This document shows, piece after piece, positions 16,977 through 24,883 of a DNA stretch of 64,000 nucleotides; positions within the stretch are counted from its first letter, which is position 1; every line of letters begins with the position of its first letter. The stretch comes from an uncultured Clostridia bacterium (GTDB lineage Bacteria > Bacillota > Clostridia > Christensenellales > Pumilibacteraceae), in NCBI GenBank assembly GCA_948440265.1, contig CAOJOK010000001.1, forward strand, positions 186,001 to 250,000. Reading direction: 5' to 3'. The notes below the pieces were generated by a model. That model searched no databases. It was not told where the DNA came from and saw nothing but the letters and a program-made list of their open reading frames with translations. The translations under genes and the position numbers were made by a program.

Positions 16977-17549
16977 TTAATTTAATGCTATCAAATCGGA
17001 TTTTTCATAGCGGTTATGACCCTGCAAACTCTTTTTGTAATTCCAACATTTAATTGCGTCTTGCAATGATTTACCTTGATTATCTGCAAAGAAATCACGG
17101 ACATATGTATTGTATTCAAACTGACTGTCTATCGGCAATTTTTCCGTTTTCTTTTGCTCGATTATTTTGTAATATGCTTGTATCGCTTCACGATAAGTCT
17201 TCCCAGCATTTGCTTTGAGCCATTTTTGAAACGGGACAATAAACGTAAAACTCTTGCCTATTTGTTCTTTGAAAAAAGCTATATGCTTTTCGGAACATAC
17301 AAAATTGCTTTCAATTTCGGTATTAAGCGTAATTATCTGCGGTGCAGTGTTCTTTTGGATTTTCCTAACTGCGATTGTGCTTTTTCCCGTGTTTAAATAT
17401 GTAGCAATTCTTTCGGTCAATTCAGCTTTACTGCCTGATGCTTGCAACCCGTTATTACGGCAAAAACAAACAAGTTCTTCTTTCAGATAGTAATATTGCT
17501 TGAAAGTATCGGTATTCAATTCGGTAGATAATTGTGGCTTATTGTTCAT
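16977..17549 (-). CDS. SAP domain plus DUF6434-like protein
   Basis: A 190-residue protein. Residues about 20-54 form a SAP motif (LKEELVCFCRNNGLQASGSKAEL), a helix-extension-helix DNA-binding fold. The remainder, with FIVPFQKWLKANAGKTYREAI and a final CWNYKKSLQG, matches the DUF6434 type of tail found in many short SAP proteins of Firmicutes. The role is unknown; DNA or chromatin binding is inferred from SAP. No clear ribosome site precedes the ATG at 17549. Confidence 0.75.
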   Translation of the reverse strand: MNNKPQLSTELNTDTFKQYYYLKEELVCFCRNNGLQASGSKAELTERIATYLNTGKSTIAVRKIQKNTAPQIITLNTEIESNFVCSEKHIAFFKEQIGKSFTFIVPFQKWLKANAGKTYREAIQAYYKIIEQKKTEKLPIDSQFEYNTYVRDFFADNQGKSLQDAIKCWNYKKSLQGHNRYEKSDLIALN

Positions 17550-17599
17550 TGATTTGCAGTCCGCTACATTATTGTTTGTCTTTCGGTTATGTCTTTTTC

Positions 17600-18190
17600 T
17601 TACATTTTCGGCATTGGAGCATTGTAAAATCCGAGTTTATGAAAATCGTACCAACCTTTGATTTGTTCTTCGTCTGTTACTGACAATGCCCGCAATATTT
17701 CGTGAGCGAATTCCAGCGTTGCCGTGCCGTTCGCCGTAACGATATTGTTATCCGACACTGCTTGTTTATGTATAAATCCTTGTTCATTCGTATAAACAGC
17801 ATACTGTTTCAATTCGTTTAAATCGTTTGCCGTATGCTTTGCATTGTTTAATGCGCCGATAGAGCCTAAAAATCTGCAAGCGTCGCAAATTGCGCCTAAT
17901 ACCTTACCGCTTTCAATACAACTTTCCGCAAGCGGTTTGACTTGCAAAGCAGTTTCGCTATGCCACGACATTCCGCCTATAAGTATCACTGCGGCATAGT
18001 CGGACGGAATGTGTTGTAAGTCGTAATCGGGTAAACATTTTATTCCGCCGATAGAAGTTACCGCATTTTTCGAAAGCGATACGGTTTTGTTCTCAAACTT
18101 TCCTTGCCCAAGCATATTGACTGCCGACGATATATAAGCAAGTTCCCAATCTGCCCACTGCTCCAAGATAAAATACAATATTTTTTTCAT
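17600..18190 (-). CDS. DJ-1/PfpI family protein
   Basis: A 196-residue single-domain protein with a class I amidotransferase-like fold. The nucleophile elbow is seen in LGAICDACRFL, and the upstream acid position fits AAVILIGGMSW. Members include chaperones, glyoxalases and proteases, so the activity is open. The start is the ATG at 18190 with TTAGGAGA upstream; the frame extends 21 codons into the end of the acetyltransferase gene, which is shadow. It follows that gene by 26 nt and is probably co-transcribed with it. Confidence 0.85.
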   Translation of the reverse strand: MKKILYFILEQWADWELAYISSAVNMLGQGKFENKTVSLSKNAVTSIGGIKCLPDYDLQHIPSDYAAVILIGGMSWHSETALQVKPLAESCIESGKVLGAICDACRFLGSIGALNNAKHTANDLNELKQYAVYTNEQGFIHKQAVSDNNIVTANGTATLEFAHEILRALSVTDEEQIKGWYDFHKLGFYNAPMPKM

Positions 18191-18216
18191 ACCGTTTCTC
18201 CTAATCGAATTACAAA

Positions 18217-18726
18217 CTATGCATTTTCTTTCTTGATAGAGTAGAATACGCAATGCCTTATTTTACCTCTATATTCAATATCTTCTCGTCTATCAATTAG
18301 TTTCATACCATTCTTTATCATAACCCTAATACTTGATAAATTATTACTGAACGCACCGGCGATGACTTCATTTATGCCATTTTGGAACAAATATTTGATT
18401 ACTCCGTTAAGCGCCTCTGTTGCATAACCGCAATTTTGATAAGAAGGAAGAATTACATATCCTATCTCAACCGTAGAATTAACGACATCCGTATCGAGAA
18501 TAAAACCAATCAAAATATCATTTAGATATATTCCACCTGCATAGTGTTGAATCGACTCAGTATCACGCTTCATCTTATTGAACATTTTTTCATATTGGTT
18601 TTGCCCGTGTAAATCTGGAATAATAAAAGTTTCTTTTATTGTATCGTCCTTTAATAATTCGATTAACGCCGCCATATCCTTTTGCGAATACGGTTTTATT
18701 GATAATCTCTCTGTTATTATTCTCAT
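18217..18726 (-). CDS. GNAT family N-acetyltransferase (RimJ/RimL type)
   Basis: A 169-residue protein. It begins ITERLSIKPYSQKDM, typical of RimJ/RimL acetyltransferases. The acetyl-CoA loop lies near YVILPSYQNCGYATEALNG (about 88-108), and the C-terminal SIRVMIKNGMKLIDRRE block corresponds to the SxRVxEKxGF motif. The substrate is unknown. A promoter with a TGC-extended TATAAT lies upstream. Confidence 0.88.
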   Translation of the reverse strand: MRIITERLSIKPYSQKDMAALIELLKDDTIKETFIIPDLHGQNQYEKMFNKMKRDTESIQHYAGGIYLNDILIGFILDTDVVNSTVEIGYVILPSYQNCGYATEALNGVIKYLFQNGINEVIAGAFSNNLSSIRVMIKNGMKLIDRREDIEYRGKIRHCVFYSIKKENA

Positions 18727-18771
18727 CGTAATTCTCTTTAATTACTTGTTTATCGCTATATTGGAGAATTT

Positions 18772-18800
18772 ATTATAGCACAATTGGCTCATATTTTTAA
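18772..18800 (-). promoter_or_regulatory. Promoter of the GNAT/DJ-1 unit
   Basis: TATAAT (18772-18777) has a TGC extension and a weak -35 TTAAAA (18795-18800) at 17 nt. Confidence 0.6.
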
Positions 18801-18845
18801 CTGCCCAGTAAATTGTAATTTATCGCATATAACTTTTTATATGAA

Positions 18846-19472
18846 TTAAATAACGGGTTTTCTCTTATAGTCGGTTAAATCAGATTTCAATTTTTCATAT
18901 AGTTGCCGAACAGTAATTTTTTCGTTGATAATGGCTTTCAGCTCACTGTCGGTTACACCGATAAACTGCACAAATTCCATATCACCAAAAGCCGTTTTCA
19001 ACGGTTGTGCTTTAATATCGGGAATGGTAATAAACCCTGTTATGTTTGAAGTTTTATCACTGTCCATACCGTTGGTTTGTCCCGTATAAACGTATTCGTA
19101 AGAAGTAAACACTTCACCATTCTCAAATGTAAGTCTTGCCAATGTTTGAAGAATACCGCATATATTTATTATTTCCTGCTCTTCATCAATATGGCAACCC
19201 TTTTTCAACCGAAAAGTAAATTCCATACCATAACCGCTCGTCTTTTTATCTTTGGACACTTTTTTGTACAGTTCAGTAAGTCCGTATGTAACGAAATGCC
19301 AACAATTATTTTCTTTGTCGTCGAAAACCGTTATTTCAGGCAAAGGGTCGTCTCCACCCAATTCCCAACATAGTTTGGTTTTATAATTTTTTTGTTCAGC
19401 GTCAGGGTACAGTCTTAAAAATTCTTTCGTAATGGCTTCCCACCCCGTCAATAATTCTTTCTTGTTAAACAT
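18846..19472 (-). CDS. SUFU (suppressor of fused) domain protein
   Basis: A 208-residue protein. The GGDDPLPEITVFDDKENN block, then WHFVTYGLTELY and GYGMEFTFRLKK, are the bacterial SUFU domain pattern. In bacteria, SUFU proteins are known as immunity factors of polymorphic toxin systems or as stand-alone proteins of unknown role. No toxin gene lies beside this one. AGGAAAGAGGAT precedes the ATG, and a good sigma-A promoter lies about 85 nt upstream. Confidence 0.85.
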   Translation of the reverse strand: MFNKKELLTGWEAITKEFLRLYPDAEQKNYKTKLCWELGGDDPLPEITVFDDKENNCWHFVTYGLTELYKKVSKDKKTSGYGMEFTFRLKKGCHIDEEQEIINICGILQTLARLTFENGEVFTSYEYVYTGQTNGMDSDKTSNITGFITIPDIKAQPLKTAFGDMEFVQFIGVTDSELKAIINEKITVRQLYEKLKSDLTDYKRKPVI

Positions 19473-19557
19473 ATCCTCTTTCCTTTACTATGATAAGATA
19501 AATTACCATTTATAACCGCAACTCGGTTACTTTGTTATCGCTTTATTCTATAAGATT

Positions 19558-19586
19558 ATTATAGCATATTTAAATACGAAAATCAA
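19558..19586 (-). promoter_or_regulatory. Sigma-A promoter of the SUFU gene
   Basis: TTGATT (19581-19586), a 17-nt spacer and TATAAT (19558-19563) with a TGC extension. Confidence 0.75.
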
Positions 19587-19843
19587 TAGATACAAAGTAT
19601 TGAAAAAACAAAATAGCCGTAATGCGTTTTCCTGTCTTGGCAAACGCTCCGCTCTTTTCACTCCACGGACAATCATACGCCCAACTAAACGCAGCGAAAG
19701 AGTATTCATAAAATATAGCTTAAAACATAATGACACGGGCAGACTTATCATATCAGTCGTATTTCATAAAGTATATTTGCGATAAATATATACGTAAAAA
19801 ACAAAAATAAAAACCCAGACCGAGATAGTTGATTCGGCTTATA

Positions 19844-19986
19844 CTACTTTTGATAAACGAAAAGACTGTGTCACATTAAACTCACTTTCGATATGCTGTG
19901 AACTCAAAACCCATTTTTATATCAAAAACCTAAAAAAAGCAATCCGAAAAATTAAATCTTTTCGTTTACCACTATTGATAAAACAA
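19844..19986. repeat. AT-rich segment with imperfect direct repeats and an inverted repeat
   Basis: This segment lies in a gene-free stretch of about 430 bp (19587-20015). ACTTTTGATAAAC near 19847 recurs imperfectly as ACTATTGATAAAAC near 19971. Inside, TAAACGAAAAGA (19854-19865) is exactly inverted at 19957-19968. I see no credible coding sequence. It could be a small non-autonomous element or the scar of one. Confidence 0.35.
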
Positions 19987-19995
19987 CTATATAAA

Positions 19996-20028
19996 AAAGT
20001 ACAAGATATTCTTTATATCTTGTACTTT
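19996..20028 (-). terminator. Terminator of the tRNA operon
   Basis: A perfect 14-bp stem (19996-20009 with 20015-20028) has a 5-nt loop and a T-rich tail on the minus strand. It ends the six-tRNA transcript. Confidence 0.88.
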
Positions 20029-20057
20029 CTTATTGCAGCCTATTCGTACTGCATATT

Positions 20058-20146
20058 TGGCGGAAGCGGTGAGATTCGAACTCACGAACCCTTGCGGGTT
20101 ACCGCATTTCGAGTGCGGGCCGTTATGACCACTTCGATACGCTTCC
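20058..20146 (-). tRNA. tRNA-Ser (anticodon CGA)
   Basis: A cloverleaf with a GGAAGCG/CGCTTCC acceptor stem, discriminator G, encoded CCA and the long variable arm of a class II tRNA. The anticodon loop reads CTCGAAA. It is the last gene of the tRNA operon. Confidence 0.96.
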
Positions 20147-20193
20147 AAAGAAAAACGCCCTACATAGCCCACTTTGCATCTATATACGGCGTT

Positions 20194-20278
<85 letters not shown>

Positions 20279-20308
20279 ATATTTTCCTGATAAGAGGGCG
20301 CGAACTAT

Positions 20309-20384
20309 TGGAGCCGAAGATGGGACTTGAACCCGCAACCTACTGATTACAAGTCAGTTGCTCTACCGATTGAGCTACTTCGGC
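20309..20384 (-). tRNA. tRNA-Thr (anticodon TGT)
   Basis: An acceptor GCCGAAG/CTTCGGC, discriminator T and encoded CCA. The anticodon stem ACTGA/TCAGT encloses CTTGTAA. Confidence 0.96.
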
Positions 20385-20391
20385 GAAAAAA

Positions 20392-20467
20392 TGGTGCCTT
20401 GAGGCGGAATCGAACCACCGACACAGGGATTTTCAGTCCCTTGCTCTACCGACTGAGCTATCAAGGC
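20392..20467 (-). tRNA. tRNA-Phe (anticodon GAA)
   Basis: An acceptor GCCTTGA/TCAAGGC, discriminator A and encoded CCA. The anticodon stem AGGGA/TCCCT encloses CTGAAAA. Its anticodon and discriminator are what the pheST T-box in this window is built to sense. Confidence 0.96.
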
Positions 20468-20474
20468 AAAAAAA

Positions 20475-20551
20475 TGGCGACCTGGAAGGGACTCGAACCC
20501 TCGACCTCTAGCGTGACAGGCTAGCGTTCTAACCATCTGAACTACCAGGCC
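20475..20551 (-). tRNA. tRNA-Asp (anticodon GTC)
   Basis: An acceptor GGCCTGG/CCAGGTC with one G-T pair, discriminator G and encoded CCA. The anticodon stem CTAGC/GCTAG encloses CTGTCAC. Confidence 0.96.
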
Positions 20552-20572
20552 ACAATGGCTTTATTAAATTAG

Positions 20573-20649
20573 TGGTGGGCCTTCAGGGACTTGAACCCCG
20601 GACAAGCCGGTTATGAGCCGGCTGCTCTGACCAACTGAGCTAAAGGCCC
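20573..20649 (-). tRNA. tRNA-Met (anticodon CAT, elongator)
   Basis: An acceptor GGGCCTT/AAGGCCC, discriminator A and encoded CCA. The anticodon stem GCCGG/CCGGC encloses CTCATAA. The fully paired acceptor argues for elongator rather than initiator. A lysidine-modified tRNA-Ile with the same anticodon cannot be fully excluded. Confidence 0.92.
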
Positions 20650-20685
20650 TTGAACGTGTACGTGCCAGAAAAGACTGACTTATAC

Positions 20686-20714
20686 AATATACAATAAAGT
20701 TTAAAATATGTCAA
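20686..20714 (-). promoter_or_regulatory. Strong sigma-A promoter of the tRNA operon
   Basis: TTGACA (20709-20714), a 17-nt spacer and TATATT (20686-20691) lie 36 nt upstream of tRNA-Met. Confidence 0.88.
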
Positions 20715-20755
20715 GAAAAAATCACGATAAAATGAAAAAATTTTTGTTTTTTTGA

Positions 20756-22888
20756 TTACCTGTAAACTCTCCCCTCTTTATAGTTGAAAATATAATTTCC
20801 GCTCTCTTTAATGCTATAAACATATTTTTCGCTTTCATCTATAATGTCTAACGAATAGTTAGTAAGAAATATTCTGTCATCAAAAAAGCCGGTAAATATC
20901 TTGCAGCGAATTATTGCCGTTTGATTCATAATGCTCGCATCAACTTTCGCGTAATCTGTATTGTATGATAAAAACAGTATGTTCTTTCGCTCTGCTATGG
21001 GAATGTTGTATCCGACAAATCTGCCTTCGAAGTATTCTTGGTTTATACTCGGAAGCGCTTCCGTATAATCAAAAATATTGACAGCAATTTTATTTTCGGC
21101 AAGAACGGAAAGGCCGTTTTCGTTTTCGATATAAGGACAATAGACGTCACCCAATTTCTGTTCATTCTTTAAATCAATCAGCGTTTGCGCGGTCTGTTCT
21201 GTTATGGAAGTAAGATATACTTCATCGATTTTTCGAATGTACCGCTCATTTAAAGTTCTATAAATAGAATTAAAGTTTTTGCAGTCTCCGATTAAAAGCA
21301 CCTTGTTTTCGGTAAAAACTATACTGCTTACATCGTTATATCCGTTAATCGGTATAACAGAGTTGTCGATATTCAAATATGTAAACGATAAACAGCATAT
21401 AACGGCGCAGCATACAGCCGCGCCTATATTTACAAGATATTTGAATTTCGGTACCATAAAATACCCGCTCATTACAAAATAAAGTAACGGCATTATAAAT
21501 ATAAAAGCATTGACAAATACGTTAATTTGCGAAAACGGTAAGTTTGCTGTAAAATGCGCCGTTCCGTCAAGTAATATCAATAGAGTTTGCGGAACTATCA
21601 AAGTCACCCCGCTTCCGATTATTAAAGTAATAACCGATGTCAAAAGCAATGCTATGAACACAAGCATAATAAGCGGCATAAGTATTATATTTGCCAAAAT
21701 CGAATACAGCGGTAATGAATGGAAATAAAACATAATGCACGGGGTTATTCCCAATTGTGCGGCGACGGAAACGGAAATTGCAGATGCAATAAAATGCGGT
21801 ATCCGTATCTTTTTAAGTAAGCGATTAAAGAGATTGCCGAAGCAAGCTATCCCGAAAACGGCAGAGAAACTCATTGCGAACCCTATGTCAAACAATATAA
21901 ACGGAGCCGATGCTGTTATGACGGCAAACGCCAATGACAGATTATTGAGCAAATCCGACCGCTGACCGTTTATCAGCGTAACCAGTCCGACGCAGCTCAT
22001 TATGGCGGCCCTTAAAACCGATGTCGACAATCCTGCGAATATTGAATAAAGCGCAATGATAACAACGGCTATCGGAACTTTGATTTTTGCCGATACTTTC
22101 TTCATAATAAACATTACGGCGGAAACCAAAAAGCCGAGATGAAGTCCCGATACAGCCAATACGTGTCCCAATCCTGACGCGCTGTAATATGATAGAACGG
22201 AGGAATCGAGACTGTTTTTATCTCCCGATAAAATGCCGTAAGCGATATTTCCGTATTTATCTCCCATAAAATCAGTTAAACTGCTTTTAAGTTTGTTGTG
22301 CAATGCTGTCAGTAGACCTGCTTTTTTGGGCGTGTACTCAATCAAAGCAGATTGAGTATATGTCTTATATCGTATTCCGTCATTTGCTGCACTGGGATTG
22401 ATAAATCCGTCATACAATTCGATTTTTTCGATTGTATCGGTGAAGTTTAGTTCATAGCCTTTCTGTAAAAACATCAGCTTGTCGGCAGATTCTATTTCGG
22501 CATATATCTTCATCTTACCACCGTAATCCTTATTATCGATATAAAGTTTATCAACGACAATAACGCAATCGTCGGTGCCGACGTTTACGGAACAAACTCG
22601 ACCCTGTACTTTGTGGGATTTGCTATAATCGATATCGGCATATTTAACGTTAACGGTAAAAAGCGCTATCGTAATCATAAGCATAAGCAATACTGCCGTA
22701 AAAGAGAAACTAAAAGCATACTTCAATTTACGGCGAAAAGTAATTGCAAGGACTATATTAATCAAAATAAGGATAGAAAATAAAATCACGCCTAAAGCAA
22801 TGCTTAAAGAAAGCGCAACCGCAATGAACGACGTCGCAAAAATGTTTACAGCCGTATATAAAAATGCTCTGAAATTAATAATTTTCAT
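20756..22888 (-). CDS. comEC: ComEC/Rec2 family membrane protein with degenerate C-terminal domain
   Basis: A 710-residue protein. N-terminal helices and a DUF4131-like periplasmic region are followed by the Competence domain, with SGLGHVLAVSGLH at 238-250 and many helices to about residue 505. ComEC forms the channel that brings single-stranded DNA across the membrane. Its usual C-terminal metallo-beta-lactamase domain is present in outline (strand near 525-535, then EVYLTS near 556-561), but the HxxxDH-type metal motif is replaced by SITEQTAQ, so nuclease activity is unlikely. No Shine-Dalgarno sequence is visible. No other competence gene is in the window. Confidence 0.88.
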   Translation of the reverse strand: MKIINFRAFLYTAVNIFATSFIAVALSLSIALGVILFSILILINIVLAITFRRKLKYAFSFSFTAVLLMLMITIALFTVNVKYADIDYSKSHKVQGRVCSVNVGTDDCVIVVDKLYIDNKDYGGKMKIYAEIESADKLMFLQKGYELNFTDTIEKIELYDGFINPSAANDGIRYKTYTQSALIEYTPKKAGLLTALHNKLKSSLTDFMGDKYGNIAYGILSGDKNSLDSSVLSYYSASGLGHVLAVSGLHLGFLVSAVMFIMKKVSAKIKVPIAVVIIALYSIFAGLSTSVLRAAIMSCVGLVTLINGQRSDLLNNLSLAFAVITASAPFILFDIGFAMSFSAVFGIACFGNLFNRLLKKIRIPHFIASAISVSVAAQLGITPCIMFYFHSLPLYSILANIILMPLIMLVFIALLLTSVITLIIGSGVTLIVPQTLLILLDGTAHFTANLPFSQINVFVNAFIFIMPLLYFVMSGYFMVPKFKYLVNIGAAVCCAVICCLSFTYLNIDNSVIPINGYNDVSSIVFTENKVLLIGDCKNFNSIYRTLNERYIRKIDEVYLTSITEQTAQTLIDLKNEQKLGDVYCPYIENENGLSVLAENKIAVNIFDYTEALPSINQEYFEGRFVGYNIPIAERKNILFLSYNTDYAKVDASIMNQTAIIRCKIFTGFFDDRIFLTNYSLDIIDESEKYVYSIKESGNYIFNYKEGRVYR

Positions 22889-22903
22889 CTGTATTTTGCA
22901 TAG

Positions 22904-22938
22904 GTAACATATATTATGTCAGACATAATATATGTTAC
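22904..22938. repeat. Perfect 35-bp palindrome (17+1+17) after hisIE
   Basis: The arms 22904-22920 and 22922-22938 are exact inverted copies around a single central base. It begins at the base next to the hisIE stop and ends 15 nt before comEC. No T run follows on either side, so it is not an ordinary intrinsic terminator. A protein operator, an mRNA 3'-end stabiliser or an RNase target are all possible. Confidence 0.75.
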
Positions 22939-23577
22939 TCAATAATTTTTCTTTCTTTCCGTATTAAATCGCCCTTTCATTACTTTTAAAATATCCGTTA
23001 ACGGCAATTTTTGACACGTCATAAGAACCATTATATGATACAGCAAGTCACATACTTCAGAAGCAAGTTCAAAATTATCGCCTTTCATTGCCGCAATAAT
23101 GCATTCCGAAGCTTCCTCTCCCACTTTTTTGCATATTTTTTCCTTTCCGGAATTCAACAAGTAATTCGTGTAAGAACCTTCTTGCGGACATTTTACACGT
23201 TCCGCAATTCTGTCAAATTCTTTTTTTAAAATATCGATATTCGGAACATCATCGAAATTTTGTCTGTTGTTAAAGAAACAAGAATAGCTGCCAGTGTGGC
23301 AAGCCGCACCTGTCTGTATAACTCTCATAAGTATCGAATCATTATCGCAATCCGACATAATGGAAACAACTTTTTGAATATTTCCGCTTGTTTCGCCTTT
23401 ATGCCATAATCTTTTTCTGCTTCTGCTAAAATAGTATGCTTCCTGCGTTTCAAGAGTAAATTGTATTGCTTCTTTATTCATAAAAGCCTGCATTAAAACT
23501 TCATTTGTAAGCGCGTCCACGGTTATCGCAGGCACCAACCCTTTTTCGTCATATTTTATGCTTTCGATGTCAAACAT
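22939..23577 (-). CDS. hisIE: Bifunctional phosphoribosyl-AMP cyclohydrolase / phosphoribosyl-ATP pyrophosphatase
   Basis: A 212-residue fusion. The N-terminal HisI half carries WHKGETSGN and the metal-binding [10 protein letters not shown]. The C-terminal HisE half carries [18 protein letters not shown]. It carries out steps 2 and 3 of histidine synthesis. The start is the ATG at 23577, preceded by GAGGAGTGA, and overlaps nothing but lies 10 nt after hisA. It is the last gene of the his operon here. Confidence 0.96.
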   Translation of the reverse strand: MFDIESIKYDEKGLVPAITVDALTNEVLMQAFMNKEAIQFTLETQEAYYFSRSRKRLWHKGETSGNIQKVVSIMSDCDNDSILMRVIQTGAACHTGSYSCFFNNRQNFDDVPNIDILKKEFDRIAERVKCPQEGSYTNYLLNSGKEKICKKVGEEASECIIAAMKGDNFELASEVCDLLYHIMVLMTCQKLPLTDILKVMKGRFNTERKKNY

Positions 23578-23587
23578 TGATTTATTC

Positions 23588-24304
23588 TCACTCCTCTGCA
23601 ATTGCGATTGCATCCGACAAAGAGATACGGTTTTCATATAATGCTTTTCCTATAATAACTCCGTATGCGCCGCATTTTTTCAAAAGCCTGATATCCTTCA
23701 AAGAATTAACGCCGCCGCTGGCAACAATCTTCATTCCCGTAAGCGCCGACAGTTTTGAAATCTGTTCCATATTGACTCCCGACAAGCAACCGTCGCGGGA
23801 AATATCCGTACATACAGCGATTGAGGCACCTAATTTTTTCATTTCCAAACACAATGCTTTTGCGGTTTTATCGCTTTTGTCAATCCAACCGTTTATAGCC
23901 GCATTTCCGTTTTTTACATCTATTCCGCAAACTATTCTTTCACTTCCGTACTTTTCTATAGCCGATTCAACCAGCTTTATGTTATTGACGCAAGCACTGC
24001 CGAGAACAACTCCATATGCTCCGTAGTCAAAAAAACGATTTATGTCTGACATATTACGTATTCCACCGCCGATTTGTACTTTGCAGTTGACAGTTTTTAG
24101 TATATTTTCGATAATTTTTATGTTTTCAACCGCCCCATTGCGCGCTCCGTTAAGGTCTACAATATGAATATATTCCGCGCCTGAAGCTTGCCATCTTTCA
24201 GCGATATCAATCGGTTTTCCGTATACGGTGCATTTATTATAGTCCCCATTTATTAAGCGCACGGCTTCACCGTTATAAATATCGATTGCAGGTAAAATAA
24301 TCAT
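23588..24304 (-). CDS. hisA: ProFAR isomerase HisA
   Basis: A 238-residue (beta/alpha)8 barrel with the half-barrel pattern of HisA: catalytic aspartates in LPAIDIYNG (D8) and [10 protein letters not shown], and phosphate-binding loops GGIRN and ASGGVNSL. Its start overlaps the hisB stop by 4 nt. HisF is a possible confusion, but the N-terminal PAIDI and IVDLNGA motifs fit HisA. Confidence 0.95.
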   Translation of the reverse strand: MIILPAIDIYNGEAVRLINGDYNKCTVYGKPIDIAERWQASGAEYIHIVDLNGARNGAVENIKIIENILKTVNCKVQIGGGIRNMSDINRFFDYGAYGVVLGSACVNNIKLVESAIEKYGSERIVCGIDVKNGNAAINGWIDKSDKTAKALCLEMKKLGASIAVCTDISRDGCLSGVNMEQISKLSALTGMKIVASGGVNSLKDIRLLKKCGAYGVIIGKALYENRISLSDAIAIAEE

Positions 24305-24879
24305 TCGATAACTCCTTTACTGCTTGGAATTTCTTTTCCCGTCACTGTAAGGGCTTCGGATAAAGCTTTTGCAAACGACTTAAAAATCGCTTCGATTTTG
24401 TGGTGAAGATTATTGCCTCGGATTAAATCTATATGCATTGTAAACATTCCGTAACCGACAACCGCTCTAAAGAATTCTTCCACCAGACAGGAATCGAAAT
24501 CTCCGCTCATACCGCACAAATCGGCATTAAACGACAGATACGGTCTACCTCCGAAATCTATGACGGCACGACATAAACAATCATCCATCGGCACATAACA
24601 GCACGAATAACGGGAAATTCCTTTTTTATCTCCGGAAGCTTGCGCCAAAAGCTTTCCAAACACTATTCCTATATCTTCTACGCTGTGATGCCCGTCCACT
24701 TTAATATCTCCGATACATTTCACAGTCAAATCAAACGACCCGTGACAAGCAACTAATTCCAGCATATGGTCGAAAAATCCGATTCCCGTGTCTATATCAG
24801 TTCTTCCTTCGCCATCCAAATTCAATGTCATTTTTATGTCGGTTTCTTTGGTTTTTCTGTCCAGTTCGCTTTTACGCAT
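24301..24879 (-). CDS. hisB: Imidazoleglycerol-phosphate dehydratase
   Basis: A 192-residue monofunctional IGPD. Mn-binding motifs are seen in FFDHMLELVACHG, DGHHSVEDIGI and near the end DLIRGNNLHHKIEAIFK. There is no histidinol-phosphatase half. The ATG at 24879 is preceded by AAGGAGAT. It directly follows hisD; hisC, which often lies between them, is absent. Confidence 0.96.
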   Translation of the reverse strand: MRKSELDRKTKETDIKMTLNLDGEGRTDIDTGIGFFDHMLELVACHGSFDLTVKCIGDIKVDGHHSVEDIGIVFGKLLAQASGDKKGISRYSCCYVPMDDCLCRAVIDFGGRPYLSFNADLCGMSGDFDSCLVEEFFRAVVGYGMFTMHIDLIRGNNLHHKIEAIFKSFAKALSEALTVTGKEIPSSKGVIE

Positions 24880-24883
24880 ATAA

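Noticed and set aside
19548..19751. 67-codon frame on the minus strand before the SUFU gene
   Set aside because: It would run through the SUFU promoter, has no ribosome site and no recognisable domain.
13041..20146. Genomic island integrated at tRNA-Ser
   Set aside because: There is no integrase, and I found no second copy of the tRNA 3' end at the other boundary.
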